Assembly: GCA_017543265.1 (NCBI GenBank)
Contig: JAFYGI010000024.1
Coordinates: 1-64,000 of the forward strand
From: Bacillota bacterium
GTDB taxonomy: Bacteria; Bacillota; Clostridia; Lachnospirales; CAG-274
Direction: 5' to 3'
Length of the DNA: 64,000 bases
Numbering within the stretch: position 1 is the stretch's first letter; each line of letters starts with the position of its first letter. A program made the translations under genes and the position numbers. The notes under the pieces were generated by a model, which saw only the letters and a program-made list of their open reading frames with translations, ran no database searches and was not told the DNA's origin. Positions 8,747-17,436 of the stretch are shown piece by piece.

Positions 8747-11020
8747 TCACCTTGCCGCCATAGCCTCAAAATCATCCACAGCCATAGGCTTTGCGAAATA
8801 ATAGCCCTGGAACAGCTCACAGCCCATTCTGGACAAAGCTCCGTACTGGTCTTCGGTCTCGACGCCCTCGGTAAGCGAGGCTATACCCAGATCCTCCGAC
8901 AGGTTGATGATATTTTTCACTATTTTTTGTGCCTTTTCGTCGTCCTTTGATTTCTCCAAAAACTTCATATCTATTTTGAGTACGTCAACGGGCATATCCT
9001 TAAGCATATTAAGCGATGAATAGCCGCTGCCGAAATCGTCCATTTCGACAATAAAGCCAAGCCGCCTGAACTCCTCCAGTATGCGCATTTTTTCGTCTAT
9101 ATCCGTCATCATAACGGTCTCGGTTATCTCTATACGAAGCTTTGACGGCTCCACGCCGTATTCATTTACGATACCGTTTATCTCGGATACGACATCGGTA
9201 AAATAGAAATCCTTTGGCGATATATTCACCGAAATAAACATATCGGGCAGTTTGTCCCGCCAGCTTACAAGTGTCTCGCAGGCACAGCGCCACATATGCC
9301 TGTCCACCTCTACTATCATGCCGTTATCCTCAAACACGGGGATAAACGATGCAGGCGACATAAAGCCGTTTTCGGGGTGTATCCACCTTGCCAGCGCCTC
9401 CGCACCCACTATTTTGCCGTCCCTGTCCACTATGGGCTGCAGGTAGGGACGTATCTGCTTTGTCCTTATCGCCTCGTTAAGCTGTGTCGATATCCGCTGT
9501 CTCCACATCACATCGTTTCTTATCTCGTCGTCATATATGGCAATATGCGTTTTATAATTGTCCTTTATCCTTGACAGCGACAGATGCGCCCTGTCAAACA
9601 TAACGGATACCTCCATATCGACATCCTTTACCTCATAGATGCCTATATGCACCAAAAGACCGTATTCAAGCGAGCCGTCCTTTACGGCAAAGCGTGCCAG
9701 CTCCGCCTCGGTCTTTTCAATGTCAAGATCCTGTTTTGGCAGACATACACCGAAGGTATCGCCCGCAATGCGTCCGTATATAAACTTGCCACGTGCATTT
9801 TCCTTTATTTTGTCGGCAACAATGCAAAGCGCCTTGTCGCCGAATTCCTTGCCGAAAATATCGTTTACTATCTTAAAATTTTTAATATCGACAAACGCAA
9901 TAAGATAGCTTGTATCCGTGTCTCTTATAAGGCGCTCGTTTATGGTGGCAAAAAGATGCTCCTTTGTGTAAAGCCCCGTAAGCGCGTCATGCGTTGCCGC
10001 GTACATCTGCTTTTTGACCGCAAGATGCTCCTGTGTGTAATCATACACACGGTATGCTGTACCGAGCAGCTTGCTGCGGTCGTCCCTGAGTGTATTTTTT
10101 TCTATCGAGAAAAAGCGTTCATTTTCGCCCTCCCCGGTCGTGCGAATAAAGTTTTCCTTATCGCTGCCCGACATTATGTCGCCGAACATATCGAAAAGCT
10201 CGTCCTTTACGTTTTCAAGGGAAGTGCTGTCATCATTTATAAGCAAACGTCCGATTTTGTTTATCCAGATACAGTTGCCGTTCGGGTCAAAGACGAAAAC
10301 CGCCTCCGAGATCTCGGACGTAAGACCCGTAAGCATACGGTCAAGCAGCCTGAACGGATAATAATAAAGTGCAAAAAAGAACACCAGCAGGCCAAATATC
10401 GCAAGCCCTATCATGGAACGATCCACGGGTATGCGCAAAAAGATATAAACGCCCTGCCACAGCCCCGCCGCCGCCATAGTACATAGCATGGTCACATAGC
10501 TTGCCTTATATACACGCGGCATACGGTATGATGTCAGTACAAATATAAGTATCACGCCCGCCAATGAACTGTAGTCAAGCAGCCTGTGCAGCGTAAGGCC
10601 GATGTATGGCACCACGCGAAAATACGGCATACGCTCGACCGTTATCCCCTCCACGGAAAAGGCATGGCCGAAATATGTATTAAGCGCCAGCTGTATACTG
10701 TCCAGCACAAACAGCACATACATAATACGCGGTGCAATATGTTTTTGGCTGCTGTCGTTTTTGCAGTATCTTTCCGTGAAGCGTATAAGCGAGAACAAAA
10801 CGCCGTTCATGCCGATAAAATATATATAATAGCCCACAAACGCCCATAAATACGACGTTGACGAGGTAACGATAAAATTACCCAGCACGGGCGGTATGAG
10901 CGCAAAGTTAAGCAAGGAAACCGACTTGCCTATCTTTTTATGCGACCTGTATGCCATAAATGATGTCGTACCCAAAGCCAGCATCAAAAAAACATATACA
11001 TATAAAAAGGCCGTCCTCAC
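8747..11020 (-). CDS. Membrane protein with degenerate GGDEF and intact EAL domain
   Basis: 757 aa with a GTG start after AGGGGGTGAG. About seven hydrophobic segments fill residues 1-235 (a 7TM sensor-like region). A short PAS-like linker (AVFVFDPNGNCIWINK) follows, then GGDEF at about 345-500 and EAL at about 510-757. The GGDEF signature is RIAGDTFGV, so cyclase activity is unlikely. The EAL domain keeps EALARW, SVNIS, EITETV, DDFGSGYSSL, KIDMKF, EGVE and QGYYF, as in active c-di-GMP phosphodiesterases. I infer a membrane-bound phosphodiesterase whose GGDEF may sense GTP or only fold. It stands alone between rpmE and rplA. Confidence 0.9.
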   Translation of the reverse strand: MRTAFLYVYVFLMLALGTTSFMAYRSHKKIGKSVSLLNFALIPPVLGNFIVTSSTSYLWAFVGYYIYFIGMNGVLFSLIRFTERYCKNDSSQKHIAPRIMYVLFVLDSIQLALNTYFGHAFSVEGITVERMPYFRVVPYIGLTLHRLLDYSSLAGVILIFVLTSYRMPRVYKASYVTMLCTMAAAGLWQGVYIFLRIPVDRSMIGLAIFGLLVFFFALYYYPFRLLDRMLTGLTSEISEAVFVFDPNGNCIWINKIGRLLINDDSTSLENVKDELFDMFGDIMSGSDKENFIRTTGEGENERFFSIEKNTLRDDRSKLLGTAYRVYDYTQEHLAVKKQMYAATHDALTGLYTKEHLFATINERLIRDTDTSYLIAFVDIKNFKIVNDIFGKEFGDKALCIVADKIKENARGKFIYGRIAGDTFGVCLPKQDLDIEKTEAELARFAVKDGSLEYGLLVHIGIYEVKDVDMEVSVMFDRAHLSLSRIKDNYKTHIAIYDDEIRNDVMWRQRISTQLNEAIRTKQIRPYLQPIVDRDGKIVGAEALARWIHPENGFMSPASFIPVFEDNGMIVEVDRHMWRCACETLVSWRDKLPDMFISVNISPKDFYFTDVVSEINGIVNEYGVEPSKLRIEITETVMMTDIDEKMRILEEFRRLGFIVEMDDFGSGYSSLNMLKDMPVDVLKIDMKFLEKSKDDEKAQKIVKNIINLSEDLGIASLTEGVETEDQYGALSRMGCELFQGYYFAKPMAVDDFEAMAAR

Positions 11021-11123
11021 ACACTCACCCCCTGTTTTTATTTTTCACGCACAACATATTTTTACTATTTTATCATAATGCGCCTGCGTTTTCAAGACGT
11101 GATAGGCAAATATTTTTGCAAAT

Positions 11124-11154
11124 AAAAAAGCCCGCCAAAACGGCGGGCAAAAAA
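11124..11154 (-). terminator. Terminator of the rpmG-rplA operon
   Basis: GCCCGCC / GGCGGGC stem with a short A-rich loop; T runs exist on both sides, so it can work in both directions. Confidence 0.9.
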
Positions 11155-11162
11155 TTGTGTAA

Positions 11163-11858
11163 TTACTCGGAGATCTTAGCAGCGTTTACCTTAACGCTGG
11201 GACCCATTGTTGTTGAAAGAGCAACACTCTTAAGATAAGTACCCTTTGCAGCAGCAGGCTTAGCCTTGATGATAGCGCTCATCAGTGTCTGGAAGTTGTC
11301 CTGAAGCTTTTCTGCGCCGAAGGAAACCTTGCCAACGGGAACATGGATAATGTTTGTCTTGTCAAGACGGTACTCTATCTTACCTGCCTTGATCTCTTCG
11401 ATAGCCTTTGCTACGTCCATTGTTACTGTGCCGGCCTTGGGGTTGGGCATTAAGCCCTTGGGGCCGAGTACGCGACCGATACGGCCGACAACGCCCATCA
11501 TGTCGGGTGTTGCAACAACAACGTCAAACTCAAACCAGTTCTCGCCCTGGATCTTTGCAACAAGATCCTCTGCACCTACATAATCCGCACCTGCAGCCTG
11601 TGCCTCGTCAGCCTTGGGGCCCTTAGCGAACACAAGCACGCGTACAGTCTTACCTGTACCGTGGGGAAGTACAACAGCGCCTCTGACCTGCTGGTCTGCA
11701 TGACGGCTGTCAACACCCAAACGGATGTGTGCCTCTACGGTCTCATCAAACTTAGCTGTGCTTGTCTGGGGCACCAGTGCGCAAGCCTCTGCTACATCAT
11801 ATAAAGCTGTCTTATCTACAAGCTTTGATTTTTCGAGATATTTCTTTCCTCTTTTCAC
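11163..11858 (-). CDS. rplA: Ribosomal protein uL1
   Basis: 231 aa, normal length. Forms the L1 stalk at the tRNA exit site and often represses its own operon. The start [20 protein letters not shown] and the core [15 protein letters not shown] are typical. AAGGAGGAAC precedes the ATG. It follows rplK after a 137-nt gap carrying an L1-type stem and a 10-bp inverted repeat (TGTTTTAAAG / CTTTAAAACA). Confidence 0.97.
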   Translation of the reverse strand: MKRGKKYLEKSKLVDKTALYDVAEACALVPQTSTAKFDETVEAHIRLGVDSRHADQQVRGAVVLPHGTGKTVRVLVFAKGPKADEAQAAGADYVGAEDLVAKIQGENWFEFDVVVATPDMMGVVGRIGRVLGPKGLMPNPKAGTVTMDVAKAIEEIKAGKIEYRLDKTNIIHVPVGKVSFGAEKLQDNFQTLMSAIIKAKPAAAKGTYLKSVALSTTMGPSVKVNAAKISE

Positions 11859-11874
11859 GAATTGTTCCTCCTTA

Positions 11875-11905
11875 TGTGGTAATATCGGGAGTATGTCCCT
11901 CCCAC
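11875..11905 (-). promoter_or_regulatory. Candidate L1-binding leader motif before rplA
   Basis: In minus-strand RNA, GTGG pairs with CCAC and GGGAG with CTCCC. An internal loop GATATTA lies only on the 3' side. The same architecture, nearly the same sequence, stands before rplK. L1 autoregulates its operon by binding mRNA that mimics 23S rRNA. The assignment to L1 is inference from structure and place. Confidence 0.55.
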
Positions 11906-11995
11906 TAATGTTTTAAAGCGTTTTTTATACTTTAAAACACGTTGATAAATATCCTAAAATTGTTGACCGTTTTATCGGTCTTTGTAAGACTATGA

Positions 11996-12421
11996 TCAGT
12001 CTTCGACAACGATACCCATGCTTCTTGCCGTACCGCTGATCATGCTGATAGCTGCGTCAAGACTTGCTGCGGAAAGGTCTGCCATTTTCTGCTCTGCGAT
12101 CTTTGCAACCTCTGCCTTGGAGATAGTAGCTACCTTTGTCTTGTTGGGCACGCCCGAACCGGACTCGATCTTGCAAGCCTTCTTTAAAAGAACGGCAGCG
12201 GGAGGAGTCTTTGTGATGAATGTAAAGCTCTTATCCTGGTAAACAGTGATAACAACAGGTATTATAAGACCTGCGTCCTTACTTGTTCTTTCGTTGAACT
12301 CCTTGCAAAAGCCCATGATGTTTACACCGTGCTGACCTAAAGCAGGACCAACAGGCGGTGCAGGTGTAGCCTTGCCTGCAGCGATCTGTAATTTAATATA
12401 ACCTTGTACTTTCTTTGCCAT
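11996..12421 (-). CDS. rplK: Ribosomal protein uL11
   Basis: 141 aa. Part of the GTPase-associated centre. Begins [20 protein letters not shown] with the conserved [15 protein letters not shown]; the C-terminal RNA-binding domain ends [22 protein letters not shown] precedes the ATG. Third from the end of the rpmG-secE-nusG-rplK-rplA operon order. Confidence 0.97.
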   Translation of the reverse strand: MAKKVQGYIKLQIAAGKATPAPPVGPALGQHGVNIMGFCKEFNERTSKDAGLIIPVVITVYQDKSFTFITKTPPAAVLLKKACKIESGSGVPNKTKVATISKAEVAKIAEQKMADLSAASLDAAISMISGTARSMGIVVED

Positions 12422-12440
12422 TTTACGGCACCTCCTATAA

Positions 12441-12470
12441 TGTGGTAATTAGCGGGATCTTCCCTCCCAC
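12441..12470 (-). promoter_or_regulatory. Candidate L1-binding leader motif before rplK
   Basis: The RNA can fold as GTGG / CCAC plus GGGA / TCCC with a one-sided internal loop GCTAATTA, the same plan as the motif at 11875-11905. A separate hairpin, GAGAGCA / TGCTCTC (12471-12486), lies just upstream of it. Confidence 0.55.
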
Positions 12471-12521
12471 GAGAGCACCTGCTCTCATTTACATCTTGTC
12501 ACTGAAATTGCTTACAATTTC

Positions 12522-13052
12522 TTATAAGGGCTGGACCTGATTGAAATCCAGCTCCATCGGGGTCTCACGGCCGAATATCGAAATACCGACAACGACACTG
12601 CGTTTACCGATATTGACCTCCTTAACAATACCTGTAGACTCCGCAAAGGGGCCTGTCTTTACAATGACCGTATCCCCTACCGCATAATCCATATCGGCAA
12701 GTGTAAAGGTTTCAATACCCATGTCGTAAACTTCCTGGTCGGTCAAAGGCACGGGCTTGGAGCCGGGGCCTACAAAGCTTGTAACGCCGCGTGTGTTGCG
12801 TACAACATACCAGCTTTCGTCGTTCATTATCATCTTGACCAGTACATAGCCCGGGAAGATCTTGTGCTGAACGACCCTTTTCTGACCGTTTTTGACCTCG
12901 ACCTCATCCATCAGCGGAACGGAGACTTCCTGGATAATATCCTGCATACCTCTGTTTTCCACCAATTTTTCGATATTTGCCTTTACCTTGTTCTCATAAC
13001 CTGAATAGGTATGAACAACGTACCATTTTGCTTGATTTTCGTGTTCAGACAT
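12522..13052 (-). CDS. nusG: Transcription antitermination/termination factor NusG
   Basis: 176 aa. N-terminal NGN domain (KWYVVHTYSGYENKVKANIE) binds RNA polymerase; KOW domain near residue 130 onwards (VGDTVIVKTGPFAESTGIVK). It follows secE after 15 nt, the usual order, and is read as one operon with the ribosomal genes. Confidence 0.97.
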   Translation of the reverse strand: MSEHENQAKWYVVHTYSGYENKVKANIEKLVENRGMQDIIQEVSVPLMDEVEVKNGQKRVVQHKIFPGYVLVKMIMNDESWYVVRNTRGVTSFVGPGSKPVPLTDQEVYDMGIETFTLADMDYAVGDTVIVKTGPFAESTGIVKEVNIGKRSVVVGISIFGRETPMELDFNQVQPL

Positions 13053-13067
13053 ATTATCGACCTCTTA

Positions 13068-13583
13068 TCACTGTTCTGCAGCCGGTGCAGCCTCTACGGG
13101 TTCCTGCGCGTTATTCTGCGCAGCTTCTTCGCCTGCCTGTGCGGGCTCAGCGTTTTCTGCGCCTTCAGCCTGTGCAGGCTCTGCATTTTCGCCATCCGGG
13201 GTCTCTGCCGCATTGGCATTTTCCTCAACGGCCTCGGCGCTTGTATCGGCGTCTTCGCCTGTCTGTACGTTTATAAGATCGGAGGCATCGAATGTACCCG
13301 CACCGGCATCTGTCGATGTCGTGGTCTTGCTGCCTATACTTACAAACTTTTCATAGCCGAACGAAAGCAGCGTATCCATACCGTAGATGATAACGCCGAC
13401 AAGCAGGGAAACGATTATAACGGTAACAGTCTCTTTTAACAGTTCCTCGCGGTTGGGCCATGTTACCTTCCTGAGCTCTGCCTTATGCTCTGCCCAGAAG
13501 TTGGACTGCTTTTTTTCCTTTTTGGTTTCCTTTTTAGCCTTTTCAGGTTGTGATGCAGTTTGTGTGTTTTTTGTTTCTTCCAT
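13068..13583 (-). CDS. secE: Preprotein translocase subunit SecE with long acidic tail
   Basis: 171 aa, about twice the usual single-helix SecE. The family core is residues 27-85: FWAEHKAELRKVTWPNREEL, then one membrane helix (VTVIIVSLLVGVIIYGMDTLL). Beyond it come about 80 residues rich in Ala, Glu, Asn, Pro and Gln with repeated AEPAQAE/AEPAQAG units. SecE with one helix has its C-terminus outside the membrane, so the tail should face the wall side. The N-terminus has a Lys-rich KKETKKEKKQ run. The tail has no recognised domain. Confidence 0.93.
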   Translation of the reverse strand: MEETKNTQTASQPEKAKKETKKEKKQSNFWAEHKAELRKVTWPNREELLKETVTVIIVSLLVGVIIYGMDTLLSFGYEKFVSIGSKTTTSTDAGAGTFDASDLINVQTGEDADTSAEAVEENANAAETPDGENAEPAQAEGAENAEPAQAGEEAAQNNAQEPVEAAPAAEQ

Positions 13584-13615
13584 TGCATTACTCCCCTTTC
13601 GTAAGGTTCAAAAAA

Positions 13616-13765
13616 TTACTTTGTCTCTCTGTGTAACGTATGACGGTTACAGAATCGGCAGTATTTCTTTGTCTCCATACGATCAGGATGAACTTTCTTG
13701 TCCTTCATTGTGTCGTAGTTTCTCTGCTTGCACTCTGTACATGCTAAAGTAATACGTGTCCTCAA
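13616..13765 (-). CDS. rpmG: Ribosomal protein bL33, zinc-binding type
   Basis: 49 aa, small gene between the operon promoter and secE. The translation starts [19 protein letters not shown] from a TTG codon; AGGTGG at 13771-13776 supports it. Two Cys pairs, CTEC and CRFC, mark the C+ form. No in-frame ATG gives a full-length protein, so TTG is the best start. Confidence 0.92.
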   Translation of the reverse strand: MRTRITLACTECKQRNYDTMKDKKVHPDRMETKKYCRFCNRHTLHRETK

Positions 13766-13835
13766 GATTTCCACCTCACTTCATGATGTAATTACACAAT
13801 TGTTAAGTTCTTTTACGCTGTAAAAATTGCAGCAC

Positions 13836-13891
13836 AAAAAAAAGACGTTTTGCGTCTGTATAATAATAACATAAAGCGGGGTATATGTCAA
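13836..13891 (-). promoter_or_regulatory. Promoter of rpmG-secE-nusG-rplKA and start-site hairpin
   Basis: TTGACA (13891-13886), 17-nt spacer, TATTAT (13868-13863). The RNA would start near 13856 and at once form AGACG / CGTCT (13857-13843) followed by eight T. That is a minimal terminator-like structure at the 5' end and may act in attenuation or RNA stability. Confidence 0.75.
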
Positions 13892-13961
13892 GCTATTTTT
13901 CACATTTTGATTTTTTTGATTTTTGGGACGTTTTTTATAGAAGGAATATTTAACGCAAACA

Positions 13962-14029
13962 ACGTTCCTACGGGGGCGGTGCCGCCGATCGGCGCACGCC
14001 TTTAGGGGGAGTCCTTTAAGGCTCCCCCA
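13962..14029. repeat. G/C-rich dyad cluster at the end of the 14002 gene
   Basis: GGCGGTGCCGCC is self-complementary in its arms, and GGGGGAG / CTCCCCC flank a 10-nt loop that covers the stop codon. Composition is unlike the flanking A/T-rich gap. It may be a dispersed repeat that inserted at the 3' end of the gene; a genome scan would be needed to show copies. Confidence 0.35.
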
Positions 14030-15669
14030 TCCGTAAAATACAGACAAAGCGCAAACGGCACGATAAATATTACAGGCAGCGCATACCTTGTATAATTGTT
14101 CACGGGACCCGCGATACATATAAGCACGGACACCAATGCGGGCACATTAAAGAAAAACGCCCCGTATTTCTTTCTCAGCAGGCAAAGCCCCGCTATAAAA
14201 AGCTCTGCCCATATGTAGATGCCCGCCCCGAAAAACAGCCCCAAAAGCGGTATATGTTTTATTTTAAGGTCAAGCTCCCTCAAATCGTCCGCCAGATCTT
14301 TGAGCCGTCCCGGCACATTAAAGGCAAAAACGTCGTTTTGCGGAAATATCTCGTTTGCATACCTGCCGTCATTTGGCGGATAAAAATAACCGTATATATT
14401 GTTCAGCGTTGCCTGGATATAACACCCCGGATGTCTTGCAAAGCATTTTGCCCATACCTTCATATAATCCGCTATCTCCTCACGCGATGCGCCGTCGATA
14501 TAGTTATCCTTTACAGGGTCGCTGCGCTCGGGGTCATACTCCTCGGCCAGGGTGTCGTAAACCAGCACCCGCGATATAACAGCCTTTTCCCCGTCCGTTA
14601 TATCGTCGCCGCAGTCACGCGCATAACGCGCCGTCTGCTGAAAAAACAGCGATGCGCTTTCCCTCACATCGTGGTCGAGCAGCCCCATACGCACCGTAAG
14701 CGCATGGTCAAGCCACAAAAAGCCCACTATCGCCGCCAACGTGGATAAAAGCACAAGCACGGCGGCCTTTTTATATCTTAAAAAGCGTATAACAAAGGCA
14801 AAGCCCGACAGCGCCACAAGATGTATGCCGTTTTTTCTTGCGGCCTCGGTGAGCATGGCGGCCGCAAAAAGGGCAACAGCCGTCTTTACCGTGGGGCTTT
14901 GCTTGTTTTCGTCCAGAACAAGGTAAAAATAAAGATACAGCATTATAAAAAAGCTGTAGTTTACATCCTTGCATATCGTGGGCGCATATCTTGAATATAC
15001 GGGCAGCAGCACCGTACAGGCATAGGACGCCGCAAGCACAGGGAGCGGACAGCCCCTTTTATATATTTTTGCAAACAGCGCGGCGAATATCAAACTGCCG
15101 TAAAAATACTGTATAGCCGCATACAAAAACACCGACAGCTCAAACGACCCCGTAAGGTCAGAGACCCACGTTACAAACGCCCCCGACACAAGGGTCTGCA
15201 CAACGGGATGATGGTTGTTGATATTGTTTTCAAAATAGTTTATCAGCATCACGGCGGAATCGTAATGTACTATTGCGGGATAATCCACAATAAGATAAAA
15301 CGCCCAGCCGATAAGCAGGCCGACCCACAGCACGGCAAAAACGTGTCTTTCAAAAAACGCCGTTTTCCCGCCCGTCCGCTGCGCCGCCTTGTCGGCAAAG
15401 TACAAAATATAGCCGAGCACATAATAATACACCAGTGCATACACCGCCGTCAAGGCCGCCGACACCAAAAAGTCCCGAAAGGACGCAAAAAAATATCCCC
15501 AGGATGCCGTATTTTCAAAGCTTTGGCCCATGCGTGTGCAAAGCGCAAAAAAAAGTGCATAACCCATTAAAAATATGCGCGTTTTCCTGTCGGACACGGG
15601 CAGTTTTAATATATTTGCGGCCGCAAAAGACGTGCCGCTTTTTTTGACCTTATCCCCCGTTTCCATCAT
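14002..15669 (-). CDS. Polytopic membrane protein, DUF6020-like (GT-C glycosyltransferase type)
   Basis: 555 aa with about twelve hydrophobic segments. Visible landmarks are IVHYDSAVMLINYFENN, NNHHPVVQTL, PTICKDVNYS and AARKNGIHL, a pattern I associate with DUF6020 membrane proteins and the wider GT-C class of lipid-linked sugar transferases. If right, it moves sugars from polyprenyl carriers to wall or surface glycans. That function is inferred, not proven. Two ATG codons in a row follow AAAGGACAG. The last codons lie inside a G/C-rich dyad, so the C-terminus may have been changed by a repeat. Confidence 0.6.
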   Translation of the reverse strand: MMETGDKVKKSGTSFAAANILKLPVSDRKTRIFLMGYALFFALCTRMGQSFENTASWGYFFASFRDFLVSAALTAVYALVYYYVLGYILYFADKAAQRTGGKTAFFERHVFAVLWVGLLIGWAFYLIVDYPAIVHYDSAVMLINYFENNINNHHPVVQTLVSGAFVTWVSDLTGSFELSVFLYAAIQYFYGSLIFAALFAKIYKRGCPLPVLAASYACTVLLPVYSRYAPTICKDVNYSFFIMLYLYFYLVLDENKQSPTVKTAVALFAAAMLTEAARKNGIHLVALSGFAFVIRFLRYKKAAVLVLLSTLAAIVGFLWLDHALTVRMGLLDHDVRESASLFFQQTARYARDCGDDITDGEKAVISRVLVYDTLAEEYDPERSDPVKDNYIDGASREEIADYMKVWAKCFARHPGCYIQATLNNIYGYFYPPNDGRYANEIFPQNDVFAFNVPGRLKDLADDLRELDLKIKHIPLLGLFFGAGIYIWAELFIAGLCLLRKKYGAFFFNVPALVSVLICIAGPVNNYTRYALPVIFIVPFALCLYFTDGGALKDSP

Positions 15670-15756
15670 ATCTGTCCTTTCGTTTTTGTTTTATGATAAC
15701 ATTTCGGTTATGCAATGTCAATAAAATTCGCTCTGTGAATTATTTGAAATTGCATC

Positions 15757-15785
15757 TTGCAAAACAAGTCTTGTTATTATATAAT
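15757..15785 (+). promoter_or_regulatory. putP promoter with operator-like palindrome
   Basis: TTGCAA, exactly 17 nt, TATAAT. The first 13 nt of the spacer are a perfect palindrome, AACAAG-T-CTTGTT (15763-15775). A protein bound there would block RNA polymerase, so repression of putP is the simple reading. Confidence 0.75.
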
Positions 15786-15821
15786 GTAAGGTAGTTTTTT
15801 AAATACAAAGGAGGACAAACC

Positions 15822-17306
15822 ATGACAGTAAATGTATGGATAATCACTGCGTTCGTACTTTATCTTGCAATAATGATAGGTATAGGCGTAGCATTTTCCA
15901 AAAAATCCAACAACGTATCGGACTATTTCCTGGGCGGCCGTAAAATGGGCAGTTGGCTGACAGCCCTTTCCGCACAGGCAAGTGATATGTCCAGCTGGCT
16001 TTTGATGGGTCTGCCCGGTGCGGTATATTTAAGCGGTATAAGCTCCGCTTGGATAGCTATCGGTCTTGCCATAGGCACCTATCTTAACTGGCTGCTTGTG
16101 GCAAAGCGCCTGAGAAGCTACTCTCAGGCAGCGGGCGATGCCATAACGATACCGCAGTATTTCCAGAACCGTTTTGACTCCAACTCCAAGGCGATCAGAA
16201 TAGTATGTGCGGTAATTATCTTTATTTTCTTTCTTATTTACACAGCTTCAGGCTTTAATGCAGCCGCAAAGCTTGTGGAAAACGTATTTGGCATACGCTA
16301 TACGATAGGTCTTACCATAGGCGCTGTCGTAATACTTACCTATACCTTCATGGGCGGCTATTTTGCCGTTGTATGGACAGACTTTTTCCAGGGTATGCTT
16401 ATGTTCGCCGCCCTGCTTATAGTGCCCATTATAGCATATGCGGCTATCGGCAGCGAGTCCTTTGAAAGCATAACAGCTGCAAAGGTCGGATATATGAGCC
16501 TTATGTCAAACGGCGATCAGCCCTATTCCGTTACCGATATTTTATCAAACCTTGCATGGGGTCTCGGCTACTTCGGTATGCCGCATATCCTTGTGCGCTT
16601 TATGTCGATAAAGTCTACCGACCTTATCAAAAAATCCCGTATTATTGCTATGGTATGGGTCATCATTTCGCTGGCTGCTTCCGTAGCTGTAGGCTGCATA
16701 GGCTATGTTTACCTTGAAAAGATGGGCGCAGCCCCGCTTAACGAGATATCGGCAGAGACGATATTTATGGTGCTTGTACAAAAGCTCACACCCGGCCTTA
16801 TCGCAGGTATCCTGCTTTGTGCCATAGTTTCCGCTATCATGAGTACATCAGACTCCCAGCTTTTGGTAACAGCATCGGCAGTCACAAACGACATTTACGC
16901 TATCACAGCAAAGAACAAGCCCGACGACAAAAAGCTTCTTATGCTCAGCCGTATCGCCATTGCGGTAGTTGCGATAATCGCATATGTTATTGCACTCAAC
17001 CCCGAAAACACGGTCATGGCACTTGTTGCAAACGCTTGGGCGGGCTTCGGTGCAGCCTTCGGCCCCGCAATGCTTTTAAGCCTGTTCTGGAGAAGAATGA
17101 CCATGAAGGGCGCACTTGCGGGTATGATAAGCGGTGCTGCCGCTGTTATGATCTGGAACAAGTTCCTTACCGCATCTACGGGTATTTACGAGCTTCTTCC
17201 CGCATTCTTTATCTCGCTTGTACTTATAGTTATCGTTTCGCTTATTGACAAGGAACCTAACCAAAAGGTGCTTGAGCAGTTTGATAAAGTAGCTGCAATG
17301 AAATAA
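15822..17306 (+). CDS. putP: Sodium/proline symporter
   Basis: 494 aa, normal for the sodium:solute symporter family. Takes up proline with Na+. About 13 membrane helices. Conserved parts visible are SDYFLGGRKMGSWLTALSAQ, SDMSSWLLMGLPGAVYL and the SAIMSTSDSQLLVTASAV stretch that contributes Na+ ligands. AAGGAGG precedes the ATG. Single-gene unit with its own promoter and a strong terminator. PanF-type substrates cannot be excluded, but length and motifs favour PutP. Confidence 0.9.
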   Translation: MTVNVWIITAFVLYLAIMIGIGVAFSKKSNNVSDYFLGGRKMGSWLTALSAQASDMSSWLLMGLPGAVYLSGISSAWIAIGLAIGTYLNWLLVAKRLRSYSQAAGDAITIPQYFQNRFDSNSKAIRIVCAVIIFIFFLIYTASGFNAAAKLVENVFGIRYTIGLTIGAVVILTYTFMGGYFAVVWTDFFQGMLMFAALLIVPIIAYAAIGSESFESITAAKVGYMSLMSNGDQPYSVTDILSNLAWGLGYFGMPHILVRFMSIKSTDLIKKSRIIAMVWVIISLAASVAVGCIGYVYLEKMGAAPLNEISAETIFMVLVQKLTPGLIAGILLCAIVSAIMSTSDSQLLVTASAVTNDIYAITAKNKPDDKKLLMLSRIAIAVVAIIAYVIALNPENTVMALVANAWAGFGAAFGPAMLLSLFWRRMTMKGALAGMISGAAAVMIWNKFLTASTGIYELLPAFFISLVLIVIVSLIDKEPNQKVLEQFDKVAAMK

Positions 17307-17312
17307 TATCGC

Positions 17313-17354
17313 AAGAACAGCTTGTTTGAACATCGAACAAGCTGTTCTTTTTTG
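17313..17354 (+). terminator. putP terminator
   Basis: Perfect 14-bp stem (AAGAACAGCTTGTT and its complement) with a 9-nt loop and T run. Confidence 0.95.
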
Positions 17355-17436
17355 ATTTTATGATTGCATTTTTTTAAATTGTATGATATTATAAAATATA
17401 TAATAGTATAAATATTTTCACGAAAAGAGGGATAAC

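Noticed and set aside
9584..10486. 300-codon plus-strand ORF opposite the GGDEF-EAL gene
   Set aside because: Shadow frame caused by codon bias of the real gene.
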